A stretch of 45,385 nucleotides of DNA. It comes from Calditrichota bacterium. Its GTDB lineage: Bacteria > Electryoneota > AABM5-125-24 > Hatepunaeales > Hatepunaeaceae. Of the stretch, positions 1 to 9,000 are shown one piece after another (within the stretch, counting starts at the first letter, position 1; each line of letters opens with the position of its first letter). Both the position numbers and the translations under genes were made by a program. Under the pieces are notes generated by a model. That model had not been told where the DNA came from. It did not search any database and saw only the letters and a program-made list of their open reading frames with translations. Location of the stretch: the NCBI GenBank assembly GCA_018644935.1, contig JABGPL010000030.1, positions 1 to 45,385 of the forward strand, given 5' to 3'.

Positions 1-210
1 GCTCTCAATCTAAATTCCACGGTTGCTTTCATCGCAAAAAGTAGGACGGTCATTCATGCCCGCTCATCACGCGAAGCGGGATTCAGGGGTGATGATGTTC
101 GATTAATAGTATCATAACATAGGTTACAACAGTTCAAAGACAAGAATAAATTATTCACTTTTCAGATTGACAAATCTGGTCATTTTTATAATTAAAAAAA
201 AGGAATCAAA
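1..210. other. Left-edge non-coding stretch with a dispersed repeat and possible promoter
   Basis: No gene is seen before the TTG start at 211. Positions 41-65 match 2190-2214 at about 20 of 25 bases. Positions 59-64 (CCCGCT) pair with 75-80 (AGCGGG) to form a small GC hairpin in otherwise AT-rich DNA. Further right, a TTGACA (167-172) and a TATAAT (187-192) precede the NACHT gene, but only 14 bases separate them, which is short for a sigma-70-type promoter, so the promoter reading is weak. Confidence 0.4.
41..80. repeat. Dispersed GC-hairpin repeat, copy 1
   Basis: The 25 bases at 41-65 recur with five mismatches at 2190-2214, on either side of the NACHT gene. In this copy the shared part runs into a six-base-pair stem (59-64 with 75-80) with a ten-base loop. 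It resembles the short intergenic palindromic repeats found in many copies in bacterial genomes. Only two copies are visible here, so that membership is inferred. Confidence 0.45.
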
Positions 211-2025
211 TTGGATCCTTCAATTTTGGCTGGAATCTTAGCAAAACCCGTAATACAAGGGATGTTTTCATTATTAAAAGAACAATTTAATAAAGATCAA
301 GCACCTAAAGACATTAAGGTAAAAGTAGAAAATCATCTTACAGAGATTATCAATTGGAGCGAAAATGTCCAGTTTTTTGAAATGCACAAGTCAAAAAACA
401 CTGATGATTGTACAGTAAAGTTACAATTCGGCATACCAAGAAAATTTCGAAGTAGTGAGCGAAAAGAAATCGAAGAGGAGAGCGACCTTCTTAAGATGCC
501 TGGAAATATACTAATAATTGGTGATCCCGGTGCCGGAAAAACCACTACACTTAAAAGAATTTCCAGACATACACTCTTTTCTGAAACTGAATTAGAAAAA
601 TATCACGACTATTTTCCATTATTAATTAAATTGCGTGATATTAACACATCCATTTATGTTGAGATTGCAAAAACCCTTGGTTTTGTTGTTCGTGAGGTGA
701 GAAAAAAAATTACAGGAAAGACAACTCTTTTCATAGGAGAAGTTGAACATTTCATAGGCGATGAAAAGTTGGATGTGGTCATACCTAAATTACTGAACAA
801 ATCGCATATATTGTTGTTGGTTGATGGTTTAGATGAATTACCCAGAGAACATAAAGGTCAATTTGAAAGCGATTTTACAAAATTAGGCAATAAGCTTACA
901 ACAAGTAAAATCATTCTTACCTGTAGGTCAGGAGGATATTCACATTACATAGATGGTTTCACCGTTTTGGAAATCTGTCCCCTGGAAGATTTCCAAATTA
1001 ATGAAATAATCCAAAAATGGGCAGATGAACCGGAGATTTTCAAGTCAACCTTAGCTAAATACCCCTATTCTGATCTAGCAAACAGACCTCTTTTTTTGAA
1101 TCAATTAATAATCACATTCAATTATTATGGTGAGCTGCCAAATCAACCATCAGAAGTATATGAGAGAATTATTAATCTAATGCTCATACAATGGGACTTG
1201 CATAGAAAAGTGAGACGAAAATCTAAATATGCAGATTTCAAGCCAGAGAAAAAAATAAAATTTCTATCCGCTTTCGCTTACAACTTAACTTATAAGATAA
1301 AATCAAAGACGTTTACAAAGAAAGATTTGATCTCAACATTTCAAAAGATCCACAACAAATTCAGACTTCCCCCGAATGAAGCTGAATTAGTTGCTGAGGA
1401 AATTGAATCACATACAGGGATTATTTCAAAAACTACTGATCATGCATATGAATTTTCACATCTTTCTTTACAAGAATTTTTATGTGCACTATATATTGTT
1501 CGTGAACCAATTGGGGAGATGAGTTCGATCTATTTAAAGGAATACCCTCCACCAGTTGCTATAGCAATCGCTATCTCATCAAGTCCGGAAAAAATGTTAT
1601 CAAGCTTAATCTTAAGGGACGAGAATTTTTCAAGTATTTCGAATGAGTCCTTAAAGATACTCTTATTTCGTCTACTGGTTGAAGATCCGGTATTTTCAGT
1701 ATCAACTGAACTTGGAATGGCAATACTAAAACTGTTTTTCTTGTTTTCCGAAGACACTGAATTGATTTCTGTTCTCGAAGAATACACTAAGTTTGATGAA
1801 GTTATTAACTCGATTTGCACATCGATAAACTTGTTTCGAGTGGATATGGAAAAATCTAATGGCGTTAACTATTATATAGTAAGGAGATGCAGTTTCTTGA
1901 CGAAGCTGCAAGTTCAGACCCCAGAAGGGGGACCTGTGCCAAGATTTCTCTTAGAGAGAATAATGAAAATCAGCAATTCTCACCTCGAAGAATACCTAGG
2001 TGATTTCTTTTTTGTTCCTAATTAA
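211..2025 (+). CDS. NACHT-domain STAND NTPase, probable defence or signalling ATPase
   Basis: A 604-residue NACHT-family P-loop NTPase. Walker A is GDPGAGKT at residues 104-111 and Walker B is VDGLDE at 204-209, followed by a TCRSGGY sensor-like segment near 240. These are the NACHT hallmarks. The N-terminal ~95 residues are helical followed by a short beta element, like the small N-terminal domains of bacterial NACHT proteins. After the helical arm (about 290-450) there is only a short C-terminal region and no long LRR, TPR or WD repeat array. The TTG start is chosen because an AAGGA Shine-Dalgarno sits six bases upstream. Bacterial NACHT proteins include known anti-phage ATPases, and an HNH endonuclease and RhuM protein follow, so a defence role is plausible but inferred. 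Its AT-rich composition differs from the next two genes, which suggests separate acquisition. Confidence 0.85.
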   Translation: MDPSILAGILAKPVIQGMFSLLKEQFNKDQAPKDIKVKVENHLTEIINWSENVQFFEMHKSKNTDDCTVKLQFGIPRKFRSSERKEIEEESDLLKMPGNILIIGDPGAGKTTTLKRISRHTLFSETELEKYHDYFPLLIKLRDINTSIYVEIAKTLGFVVREVRKKITGKTTLFIGEVEHFIGDEKLDVVIPKLLNKSHILLLVDGLDELPREHKGQFESDFTKLGNKLTTSKIILTCRSGGYSHYIDGFTVLEICPLEDFQINEIIQKWADEPEIFKSTLAKYPYSDLANRPLFLNQLIITFNYYGELPNQPSEVYERIINLMLIQWDLHRKVRRKSKYADFKPEKKIKFLSAFAYNLTYKIKSKTFTKKDLISTFQKIHNKFRLPPNEAELVAEEIESHTGIISKTTDHAYEFSHLSLQEFLCALYIVREPIGEMSSIYLKEYPPPVAIAIAISSSPEKMLSSLILRDENFSSISNESLKILLFRLLVEDPVFSVSTELGMAILKLFFLFSEDTELISVLEEYTKFDEVINSICTSINLFRVDMEKSNGVNYYIVRRCSFLTKLQVQTPEGGPVPRFLLERIMKISNSHLEEYLGDFFFVPN

Positions 2026-2246
2026 GGGACTTTGAAGAAAGTCGGGGAAATTAGGTTACATTAATATGCTAAACTTGAAGGTTTAGGCACAGAAACGGAT
2101 TGGGAGAATTACCCTTAAAAACCCCAATCTCGTAGCCGGTGACACATTCTGCCTGTAAGCTCACGAAAGCTGGATCGAGTCCAAAATGAGTAGGCTGGTC
2201 ATCCCTGCCCGATCTACTGGTACAACCCAAATTGTCAAAGATATCT
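2026..2246. other. NACHT-HNH gap with second copy of dispersed repeat
   Basis: This gap carries the second copy of the 25-base repeat (2190-2214; first copy 41-65). It also has a seven-base-pair inverted repeat, GATTGGG at 2098-2104 with CCCAATC at 2123-2129, that lacks a following T run and so is not a clear terminator. A short open frame through 2186-2392 overlaps the HNH gene in another frame and is not convincing. No Shine-Dalgarno is seen before either possible HNH start. Confidence 0.4.
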
Positions 2247-3002
2247 ATGCCAACTCACAAACCCTGGACCCGAAACGAAATAATCCTTGCGATCAACCTG
2301 TATTGCAAAATCCCTTTCGGGAAAATACACAACCGGAATCCAGATATTATCGAACTTGCGCGGATTATCGGGCGGACTCCAAGTGCTGTTAGTTGGAAAC
2401 TGGCTAAATTCGCGCATATTGATCCTTCTTTGGCGCGGGAAGGAGCTTCAAATGTTAGTCGGCTGGATGGGGAAATATGGGGTGAATTCTTTAATAATTG
2501 GGATGATCTGGCGTTTGAAAGCGAACAACTTTTGAAGAGCTTCGGGAGCGTAGAACCTGTGCTGGAAATGGAAGAAGAAATTATCCATATTCCTGATGGT
2601 CTCGAAAAAGAACGGTTGATCAAGTCTCTTGTCAACCAGTGGTTTTTCCGAAAAGTGGTTCCGGTATCTTACAATTTTTCATGCTGCATTACCGGGATAT
2701 CGGACGACCGCCTCCTCATCGCCAGCCACATAATCCCGTGGTCAAAAGACATTAAAAACAGGACTAATCCCCGAAATGGTCTCTGTCTCAATTCACTGCA
2801 CGACAAGGCGTTCGATTCGGGATTAATTACCATAGATAAAGACAGCAGAGTTGTCCTATCCTCGTCCCTGAAAAAGTCAAACAAGTCTTGGATCAATGAC
2901 CATTTCCTCCGCTACGAGGGAACCCCAATCCGCCAACCCAAACGTTTCCTGCCGGAAAAGATCTTTTTTGAGTATCATCGGGAAAATATTTTTGTGGGGT
3001 GA
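2247..3002 (+). CDS. HNH endonuclease (COG3440-like putative restriction endonuclease)
   Basis: A protein of 251 residues if started at the ATG at 2247; an in-frame TTG at 2232 would add five residues. ATG is preferred because the opening 'PW-TR-E' followed by 'LYCKIPFGK' is how related proteins usually begin, though neither start has a clear ribosome site. The N-terminal third has 'RNPDIIELARIIGRTPSAV', a helix-turn-helix-like conserved block of this HNH family. The C-terminal catalytic region has SHIIPW (H161), N177 in NGLCLN and H185 in SLHDKAFD, the H-N-H metal and active-site pattern. It is expected to be a metal-dependent DNA nuclease. No methyltransferase is nearby, so it is not a standard restriction-modification pair. 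Confidence 0.8.
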   Translation: MPTHKPWTRNEIILAINLYCKIPFGKIHNRNPDIIELARIIGRTPSAVSWKLAKFAHIDPSLAREGASNVSRLDGEIWGEFFNNWDDLAFESEQLLKSFGSVEPVLEMEEEIIHIPDGLEKERLIKSLVNQWFFRKVVPVSYNFSCCITGISDDRLLIASHIIPWSKDIKNRTNPRNGLCLNSLHDKAFDSGLITIDKDSRVVLSSSLKKSNKSWINDHFLRYEGTPIRQPKRFLPEKIFFEYHRENIFVG

Positions 3003-3113
3003 CTGTGTGGCTTGGGCTACTTGTTGCCCAAGTTTCTTTACTAATCAGATTTCACATATAACAGTGCTTGGAATAATTTTCGCGTGCGATAGATTGTTTG
3101 TGTTGCTATCTCT

Positions 3114-3179
3114 GGAGTAGCGAAGCTTGCTTCGCGCCTTTCCATAAAATTTATAGCGCGAAGCAAGCTTCGCTACTCC
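3114..3179. repeat. Perfect 24-bp inverted repeat (large hairpin)
   Basis: Bases 3114-3137 are the exact reverse complement of 3156-3179, with an 18-base AT-rich loop. Each arm is also nearly self-palindromic: GCGAAGC-TT-GCTTCGC in the left arm and GCGAAGC-AA-GCTTCGC in the right. The element could therefore form either one long hairpin or two short ones. There is no T run for intrinsic termination. It looks like a miniature palindromic repeat rather than part of a gene. Confidence 0.85.
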
Positions 3180-3229
3180 GGTTGATAATACGAAAATACT
3201 TTCGAGCATTGTTATAAACTGGATTTGTG

Positions 3230-3272
3230 CTTTATTGTCCAATAAAGAAACCCGGGTAATAAATAACCCGGG
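3230..3272. repeat. Two adjacent short hairpins
   Basis: CTTTATTG (3230-3237) pairs with CAATAAAG (3240-3247) across two bases, and CCCGGGT (3251-3257) pairs with ACCCGGG (3266-3272) across eight AT-only bases. Together with the large inverted repeat at 3114-3179 they fill most of the HNH-RhuM gap (3003-3416), where no gene is seen. Confidence 0.6.
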
Positions 3273-3320
3273 CCACACTCACGTTTGGGCTCATCGAGAT
3301 ACTGTTTTTGCTGGATGAGT

Positions 3321-3348
3321 ATAAGGGTTGAAGATTTTCAACCCCTAT
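3321..3348. repeat. RhuM-flanking hairpin, upstream copy
   Basis: GGGTTGAA (3325-3332) pairs with TTCAACCC (3337-3344) around a GATT loop, about 70 bases before the RhuM start codon. A near-identical hairpin lies immediately after the RhuM stop codon at 4451-4474, in the same orientation. RhuM is therefore bracketed by a direct repeat of a small palindrome. Confidence 0.7.
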
Positions 3349-3416
3349 GGTGACTTGCATTGTCTTCTGAACATTTGCATATTGCACATAAGTACAGAAT
3401 AATTTTTGAGTAGAAA

Positions 3417-4454
3417 ATGACAGGTGAACTCACTCCGCATGGCGGTGAAATACTGATCTATCAGACGGAAAGTGGACGGACGAAAATTGATGTTCGGCTC
3501 GAAGGTGAAACGCTCTGGCTCTCTCAGGCGGGATTGGCTGATCTCTATCAGACCTCAATTCCGAATGTAAATATTCATATTAAAAACATTTACGATGAAG
3601 AAGAGCTGTCGCCCGGTTCAACTATTAAGGATTTCTTAATAGTTCGATCTGAAGGCTCCCGAAAGGTGGGTCGTCAATTGAAACATTATAATCTGGATAT
3701 GATAATATCCGTTGGCTACCGCATCAAGTCCCACACAGCAACGCGTTTTCGCCAGTGGGCTACGCAGCGTCTCAGGGAGTATATCGTTAAGGGTTTTGTC
3801 CTCGACGATGAGAGGCTTAAGAATCCCGACCAGCCGTTTGATTATTTTGAGGAACTGCTGCGCCGGATTCAGGATATCCGGACATCCGAGCGGCGATTTT
3901 ATAAGAAGATCACTGATATCTATGCGACCAGTGTCGATTACGATCCCACCACAGAGACCAGTATCCTCTTTTTCAAGACTGTCCAGAACAAACTACATTG
4001 GGCTGTTACCGGAAAAACGGCTGCGGAAATAATCCACGACCGTGTCGATGCTGGTAAATCCAATATGGGGCTAACGAGCTGGCGTGGGGAAAAAGTTCGC
4101 AAAAGTGATGTGACTATTGCCAAGAACTACCTTGATGAGGATGAATTACGCGTTCTGAACAATCTTGTCGAACAATATCTCGTGTTTGCAGAAGGTCAGG
4201 CAATGCGTCGAATACCAATGTATATGAAAAATTGGGTCGAAAAGCTTCATGGATTCCTTCAATTAAACGATCGCTTAATACTGGCGGATGCCGGGAAAAT
4301 ATCACACGAATTGGCAATGGAACTGGCTGAGAGTGAGTACGAGAAATTTAACCTGAATCAAATAAGATTAAATGACCCGCTTGAGAGCGATTTTGATAAA
4401 GCTGTTAAGAAGATTGAGTCTGAAAAGGGGCAGTTTAAAGGAAAGGAGCAATAA
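3417..4454 (+). CDS. RhuM-family protein (virulence RhuM / Fic-associated family)
   Basis: A 345-residue protein with the full-length RhuM pattern. The N-terminal half contains 'IDVRLEGETLWLSQ' followed by a predicted HTH-like segment near residues 36-60, then KHYNLDMIISVGYRI (about 88-102) and 'ATQRLREYIVKGFVLDDERL', the conserved core of the family. The C-terminal half is helical, with 'EKLHGFLQLNDRLIL' near the end. RhuM was first named from a Salmonella pathogenicity island, but its biochemical role is not settled. Family members are common in accessory regions near restriction and toxin-like genes, which fits the HNH and NACHT neighbours. The ATG at 3417 fits the family N-terminus. Flanking direct-repeat hairpins suggest it may have moved as a cassette. 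Confidence 0.85.
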   Translation: MTGELTPHGGEILIYQTESGRTKIDVRLEGETLWLSQAGLADLYQTSIPNVNIHIKNIYDEEELSPGSTIKDFLIVRSEGSRKVGRQLKHYNLDMIISVGYRIKSHTATRFRQWATQRLREYIVKGFVLDDERLKNPDQPFDYFEELLRRIQDIRTSERRFYKKITDIYATSVDYDPTTETSILFFKTVQNKLHWAVTGKTAAEIIHDRVDAGKSNMGLTSWRGEKVRKSDVTIAKNYLDEDELRVLNNLVEQYLVFAEGQAMRRIPMYMKNWVEKLHGFLQLNDRLILADAGKISHELAMELAESEYEKFNLNQIRLNDPLESDFDKAVKKIESEKGQFKGKEQ

Positions 4455-4474
4455 GGTTGAATATTTTCAACCCC
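4451..4474. repeat. RhuM-flanking hairpin, downstream copy
   Basis: GGTTGAA (4455-4461) pairs with TTCAACC (4466-4472) around TATT, starting right after the RhuM stop codon. It matches the hairpin at 3321-3348 apart from one missing G and one loop change. It has no T run, so it is not a standard terminator, though it could slow polymerase or protect a transcript end. Confidence 0.7.
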
Positions 4475-4801
4475 ATCACCACAATACCACAACACCCCAC
4501 TTTTCCGTCACCTTCCGTCACTTTTCCGTCACCACCTCAATCCACCACCCACAGCCAGTTTCCGCCAAAAGGGTGACGAAGTGACGATAATTCTTGCTAT
4601 CCCAGGTCTTTCCTGTACACTTCGATAAAACTAGATTTTTACAAATAAATGCATTACCCATATGTCTTGATGTTAAAAAGAAATCTGCAAAATTATTTAT
4701 TCCAATTGTGCCGAAAATTTGCTATCTTGTCGTATTGTGGAAAACCGGACTCCGATTTTCTGAAGGCATACATAAGTTAAAATTTGACGGAGGTATTTAG
4801 C
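4475..4801. other. Gap before the hydrolase gene, with short CCGTCAC tandem repeats
   Basis: CGTCAC occurs three times at about ten-base spacing (4506-4511, 4516-4521, 4527-4532), and its inverse GTGACG occurs twice (4572-4577, 4581-4586). The two groups could pair. The rest is AT-rich leader. An open frame across 4594-4800 shows no protein-like pattern. A strong GGAGG (4789-4793) belongs to the next gene. Confidence 0.45.
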
Positions 4802-5941
4802 ATGAAATTTTCCCCGAATAAAACGGTTCGTCTAATTGTCTTACTTTTAATCATTTTTATCTCAAACCCCCAAATTACCCTGGCATGCGAAAACGAGGAG
4901 CCACCAGATCCATTCGCAACTGACGTTTTTGACTTTCTAAAAGTCTCACCTTATGAGATTTTCCTGAAAGCAAATGACCACTATGCAAATGGTGAGTACG
5001 AGGAAGCGATCAGAGATTATCTTGATGTTATCAGACTGGACCACAAAGCCTTAAACTCGCTGTACAACATCACATGCTGCTATGCAATGCTTGGGAAAGA
5101 CACCCTGGCAGCGACAAGTCTGATGAGTTCCTTCCAGGCGGGTAACGTTGACATCTATAGAGCGCAAAATGAAGAGCAATTCGAGAATGTGAGAGAATCC
5201 GAATACTTCAAAGCCACGCTTGATTCCATAATCGGATGGTTTGATGAGAAGGAAGCAAATGCCGGTCAATTGGAGTTTTTCGCAACGCCGGTACAAATGA
5301 CATACCGTTTGCATCTCCCGGAGAACTATGACTCCACTAAGACATATCCATTACTGATCGGTTTGCATGGCTGGGGGGATAAGGCGGATAATTTTGCCAG
5401 CCTGTGGCAAAGCATGACAGAGAAGGATTTCATTTATGCCGTCCCGGCAGCCCCTTATCAGTTTCAGCCTGGGCCGCGAGTTGGATATTCGTGGGTTGAC
5501 TGGTCGAAGGGTGAGATAAGTGCTCAGCGCACCCAACAGCTTTCGCTACACTACTTGACCAGTCTCACTACAAGACTTCAGGAAAAGTATAATCCATCCT
5601 CAACATATGTGATGGGATTTTCCCAGGGAGCATTTTTCAGCTATTATCTGGGAATAATCAACCCTGATATTTATGATGGTATTATACCATTTGGCGGTGA
5701 GCTTCACCGTGAAGAGCTTTCCGATGAGATGATTGCAAAGGCAAAAGATGATCTGCGGGTATTCATCATACACGGCAATCAAGATCAGGTTGTGGAATTC
5801 AAAGGAGGAACCGAAGCCTATGAATTGCTTCTAAAGTATGGATATGATGTAACTATGAACGAGTTCGACGGCGGGCATTCCATTGACATGGCTCTGTTGA
5901 ATAAGGCACTTGACTGGATGGAAGATACTTCAGGAAAATGA
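4802..5941 (+). CDS. Exported TPR-alpha/beta-hydrolase (esterase/PHB-depolymerase-like)
   Basis: A 379-residue protein with three parts. Residues 1-28 are a signal peptide (KxxR start, long LLLII core) ending at TLA-C29. The context only loosely fits a lipobox, so lipid anchoring is possible but unsure. About 40-115 forms a TPR-like helical pair ('AIRDYLDVIRLDHKAL'). About 160-379 is an alpha/beta-hydrolase with oxyanion loop HGWGD (189-193), nucleophile elbow GFSQG (Ser274), acid Asp328 in HGNQDQ, and His359 in GGHS. The triad is complete and spaced as in carboxylesterase/PHB-depolymerase-type esterases. The substrate cannot be told. The ATG at 4802 is chosen for its GGAGG eight bases upstream and the signal peptide; an in-frame upstream start at 4784 precedes the ribosome site. 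No T9SS tail is present, so it is probably periplasmic or lipid-anchored. Confidence 0.85.
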   Translation: MKFSPNKTVRLIVLLLIIFISNPQITLACENEEPPDPFATDVFDFLKVSPYEIFLKANDHYANGEYEEAIRDYLDVIRLDHKALNSLYNITCCYAMLGKDTLAATSLMSSFQAGNVDIYRAQNEEQFENVRESEYFKATLDSIIGWFDEKEANAGQLEFFATPVQMTYRLHLPENYDSTKTYPLLIGLHGWGDKADNFASLWQSMTEKDFIYAVPAAPYQFQPGPRVGYSWVDWSKGEISAQRTQQLSLHYLTSLTTRLQEKYNPSSTYVMGFSQGAFFSYYLGIINPDIYDGIIPFGGELHREELSDEMIAKAKDDLRVFIIHGNQDQVVEFKGGTEAYELLLKYGYDVTMNEFDGGHSIDMALLNKALDWMEDTSGK

Positions 5942-6003
5942 GAATTTCAGATTTGGCTGTTGCCGGTGTACCAGATCATTTATCTTAGTTGACATAATTA
6001 ATC

Positions 6004-6039
6004 AAAAGCCCACCTCGTACAGTTCGAGGTGGGCTTTTT
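6004..6039. terminator. Bidirectional intrinsic terminator
   Basis: Positions 6004-6017 and 6025-6038 form a long GC-rich stem (core AGCCCACCTCG with CGAGGTGGGCT) around a seven-base loop. A T run follows on the + strand, and A bases before the stem give a T run on the - strand. It sits between two convergent genes, the hydrolase ending at 5941 and the giant gene ending at 6061, and can stop both. Confidence 0.9.
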
Positions 6040-6060
6040 GATAGTACCATCTTAAAAGAG

Positions 6061-9000
6061 TTACTTGACTAAAACTACCTTTTGGTTCGCGTGGTAACCA
6101 TTACTGTTCATCTGGATGAGATAGACGCCGTTGGCGTTGTCACCGGCATCCCATTTGATTTGGTGATTGCCGGCATTCATCATCTCATTCTTCAGCACCG
6201 CAATTTGACGTCCTGCAACATCAAATACTGAAATCAGCACCTGTCCAGATTCAGGTAAGCCAAATGTTAATCCGGTGATTGAATTGAACGGATTTGGATA
6301 TGCATTTGTCAGATAGTAATAATCCGGGATTTCAGGTTTGACCTGGAGTTCGACAACTGATAAGCCATTTGGTTCGTAAGTCAGACCGTTGCCATACTTG
6401 GAATTTACTAACTCCAATTCGGATTCTATTCCGGTTTGACTATCCCATAACCGTAATTCAAATGTCTCTCCGTTTTTTATTCCTTCATTCACCCTGGTGG
6501 ACTGATCATCTCCCCAGATGGCTATACCACTGTGATCAGTGTTTTCGACAATGCCGCAGCCAATAATCTGACCGTCCGAGTTGAAAGCACCGACCTGGGA
6601 ATTCAATCCACCTTCAAATCCATCGACCAAGAAAACAAGAACGCTCATGTTATTGTCCGTTCCTGTCGGCATTTGCCAATGTTTCGGTGTAGAAGTCATG
6701 TTCTCGCCAACTGATACAGCCTGAACATCCTCCGGTTCCGGTGGATAGTTTAACACAACTTCTGCATCAACCCTGATCTGATACCCCAAGCCTTCACGCC
6801 AGGGCGGCATATTCGAGAAGTTGAATGCTGGAAGCATAAATTGACCGTTACCATCCTTTGCCGTTATCAGATTATCGAGTATTGGAGACAATACATGGAA
6901 ATCCGGAGCTGATGCGTCAAGTTCATAATTCGGGAGATACGCTGCGAAGTTCCAATTCTCCTCTAATGGAATATCCATGTCAGGTGGAATTGGTTCTCCA
7001 GACCATGTTGCATCGAAGTCCAAATCAAGCTTAATCTGGTATCCTGTTGTCAGATCCCAGAACGGTATGTTGTTGAAGTTGAATGCAGGCAGATAGAATA
7101 AACCATCCTCGTCCTTGAACAGCAACACATGGTTCTCGTCATCCTCAGTGAACTGAGCGAGCATTCTTATCACATCTGGGCCTTCTTCCCGAACCCAGAA
7201 TTCCTCACCCGGCACTACATTGATAGAAATTAGATTCCAGTTCTGATGCAGTTCCAGTACCAACTCCCTATCTTGACCAACAGGCGTAATCGTAAGATTG
7301 AACACTTCCTCGGCGGTCAGGTTAGCATTATCGGTCGCAGATACAATGATTTCAATACCGTCTGGTAATGTGAAGTCATCTTCTGCACTGAAATACAGAA
7401 GATTTTCCTCATCAATTACCATGTTTAATTCCTCAGGAACTTCCAGAATACGGAAATTGAGAATATCAGGATTTTGATCTTCCATATCGATGTCAGTAAA
7501 TACATCATCGAGATCAGCAACATCCACTCTGCCTACTCCCTGATCAACAGTGATATCACCGATTGCATTAGCAACTACCGGCGCATCATTAACCGAAACA
7601 ATGGTAAGTAAGAACGACACTTCAGCAAAAGCGTCAGCAGGATCAAATGCACTAATCGTAATTTCGATGCCATCGGGAAGATTGAAATTATTTTCCGGTT
7701 CAAGGAATAAAACACCTTCCTGGCTAATTTCCATTCCCAATTCTTCGGGAACATCTGAGATGAAATAAGTCAGTTGCTCATTATCAACATCCTCAAACAC
7801 ATCGCCCAAATCTGCAATTTCAGACATTCCGGGATCTTCATCTATGGTTATATCTGCAATCTCACCGATAACAGACGGCATATCATTAACAGGAATAACC
7901 GTAACCAGGAATGAATGGGGAGTCACCATATCTCGCTGAATGGCTGGACTGTAGCCTAAAATCGACCTGATTCGACGATTAGCAGAAACCAGGATTGATG
8001 ACATATCAACTTGATTTTCAACGTTGCCATTCGCCATTTGATTATCGTTCCATCCGTCATCTGCAAAAACGAACACCTCAATGTTATCACCGTTGAAGTT
8101 CTCCGTAGGAGTCAGAGTCAAGACGTTCTCCTCAGTCAAATTGAGATCAAGTTCTTCTGTACCCTCAAACCGGAATGTAAGCTCATCCCCATTCGGATCG
8201 GAGAATACATCATCCAAATCAGCAACTTCAAGGATACCGGAATCTTCATCAACAACGATATCCTCAATCGGATTTACGATTTCAGGTGCATCATTCAATC
8301 CAATACCACTAACAGCAACCATCATTTGTCCGTTTTCTGGATCATCTGAGGTTATTAAGATGTTTGTCTCAAAGACGCCAGGTTCCTCGGGTGCGAAAGT
8401 AACGGCTATTTCAGAAGCATCATTTGGTTGGAGTGTAAATCCACCCTCAAAATCTGTGCTGAAGTACCCATCGACAGAAATGTTTTCCACTTGAAGTGGA
8501 ATGTTGCCAACGTTTCTAATTGTTAAAGGCAAGTCTTCAATATTATCAAGACTGACACCACCAAATTCGAGGTTATTCGGATCAACATGAATTACGGGAG
8601 ATCCTATTCCGAAGCCAAGCAGTCTCAGGTGTACTTCTCTGTTGTTTGGATCATCTGATGTGACTATGACTCCACCTTCAAATTCACCTATTTCTTCCGG
8701 TTCGAAGACGACAGTGAATACATAATTCTCATCTGGTGCAAGGACAATATTTCCAGCATTACCACTGAAATAGTGTCCCTGAACAACAATTTCACCTATT
8801 GTTAAATCAGCATTACCAATATTTGAAATGCCAACGTTCAAGTCCTGATTTTGACCAACTTCAGCTTCGAAGATTAGTTCGTCGGGATCAATGTAAATAA
8901 TTGGTGCTGGAACTTCAGCTCCGGTTCCCATCATATTGACTGTTATTTCAGCATTTTCAGGATCGGTAGAAGTTAAGACAATCGATCCATCATAGTTGCC

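Noticed and set aside
2186..2392. 68-codon open frame overlapping the HNH start
   Set aside because: It lies in another frame over a well-conserved HNH N-terminus and begins within the dispersed repeat.
4594..4800. 68-codon open frame before the hydrolase
   Set aside because: No ribosome site, no protein-like pattern, and it runs over the hydrolase's own GGAGG leader.
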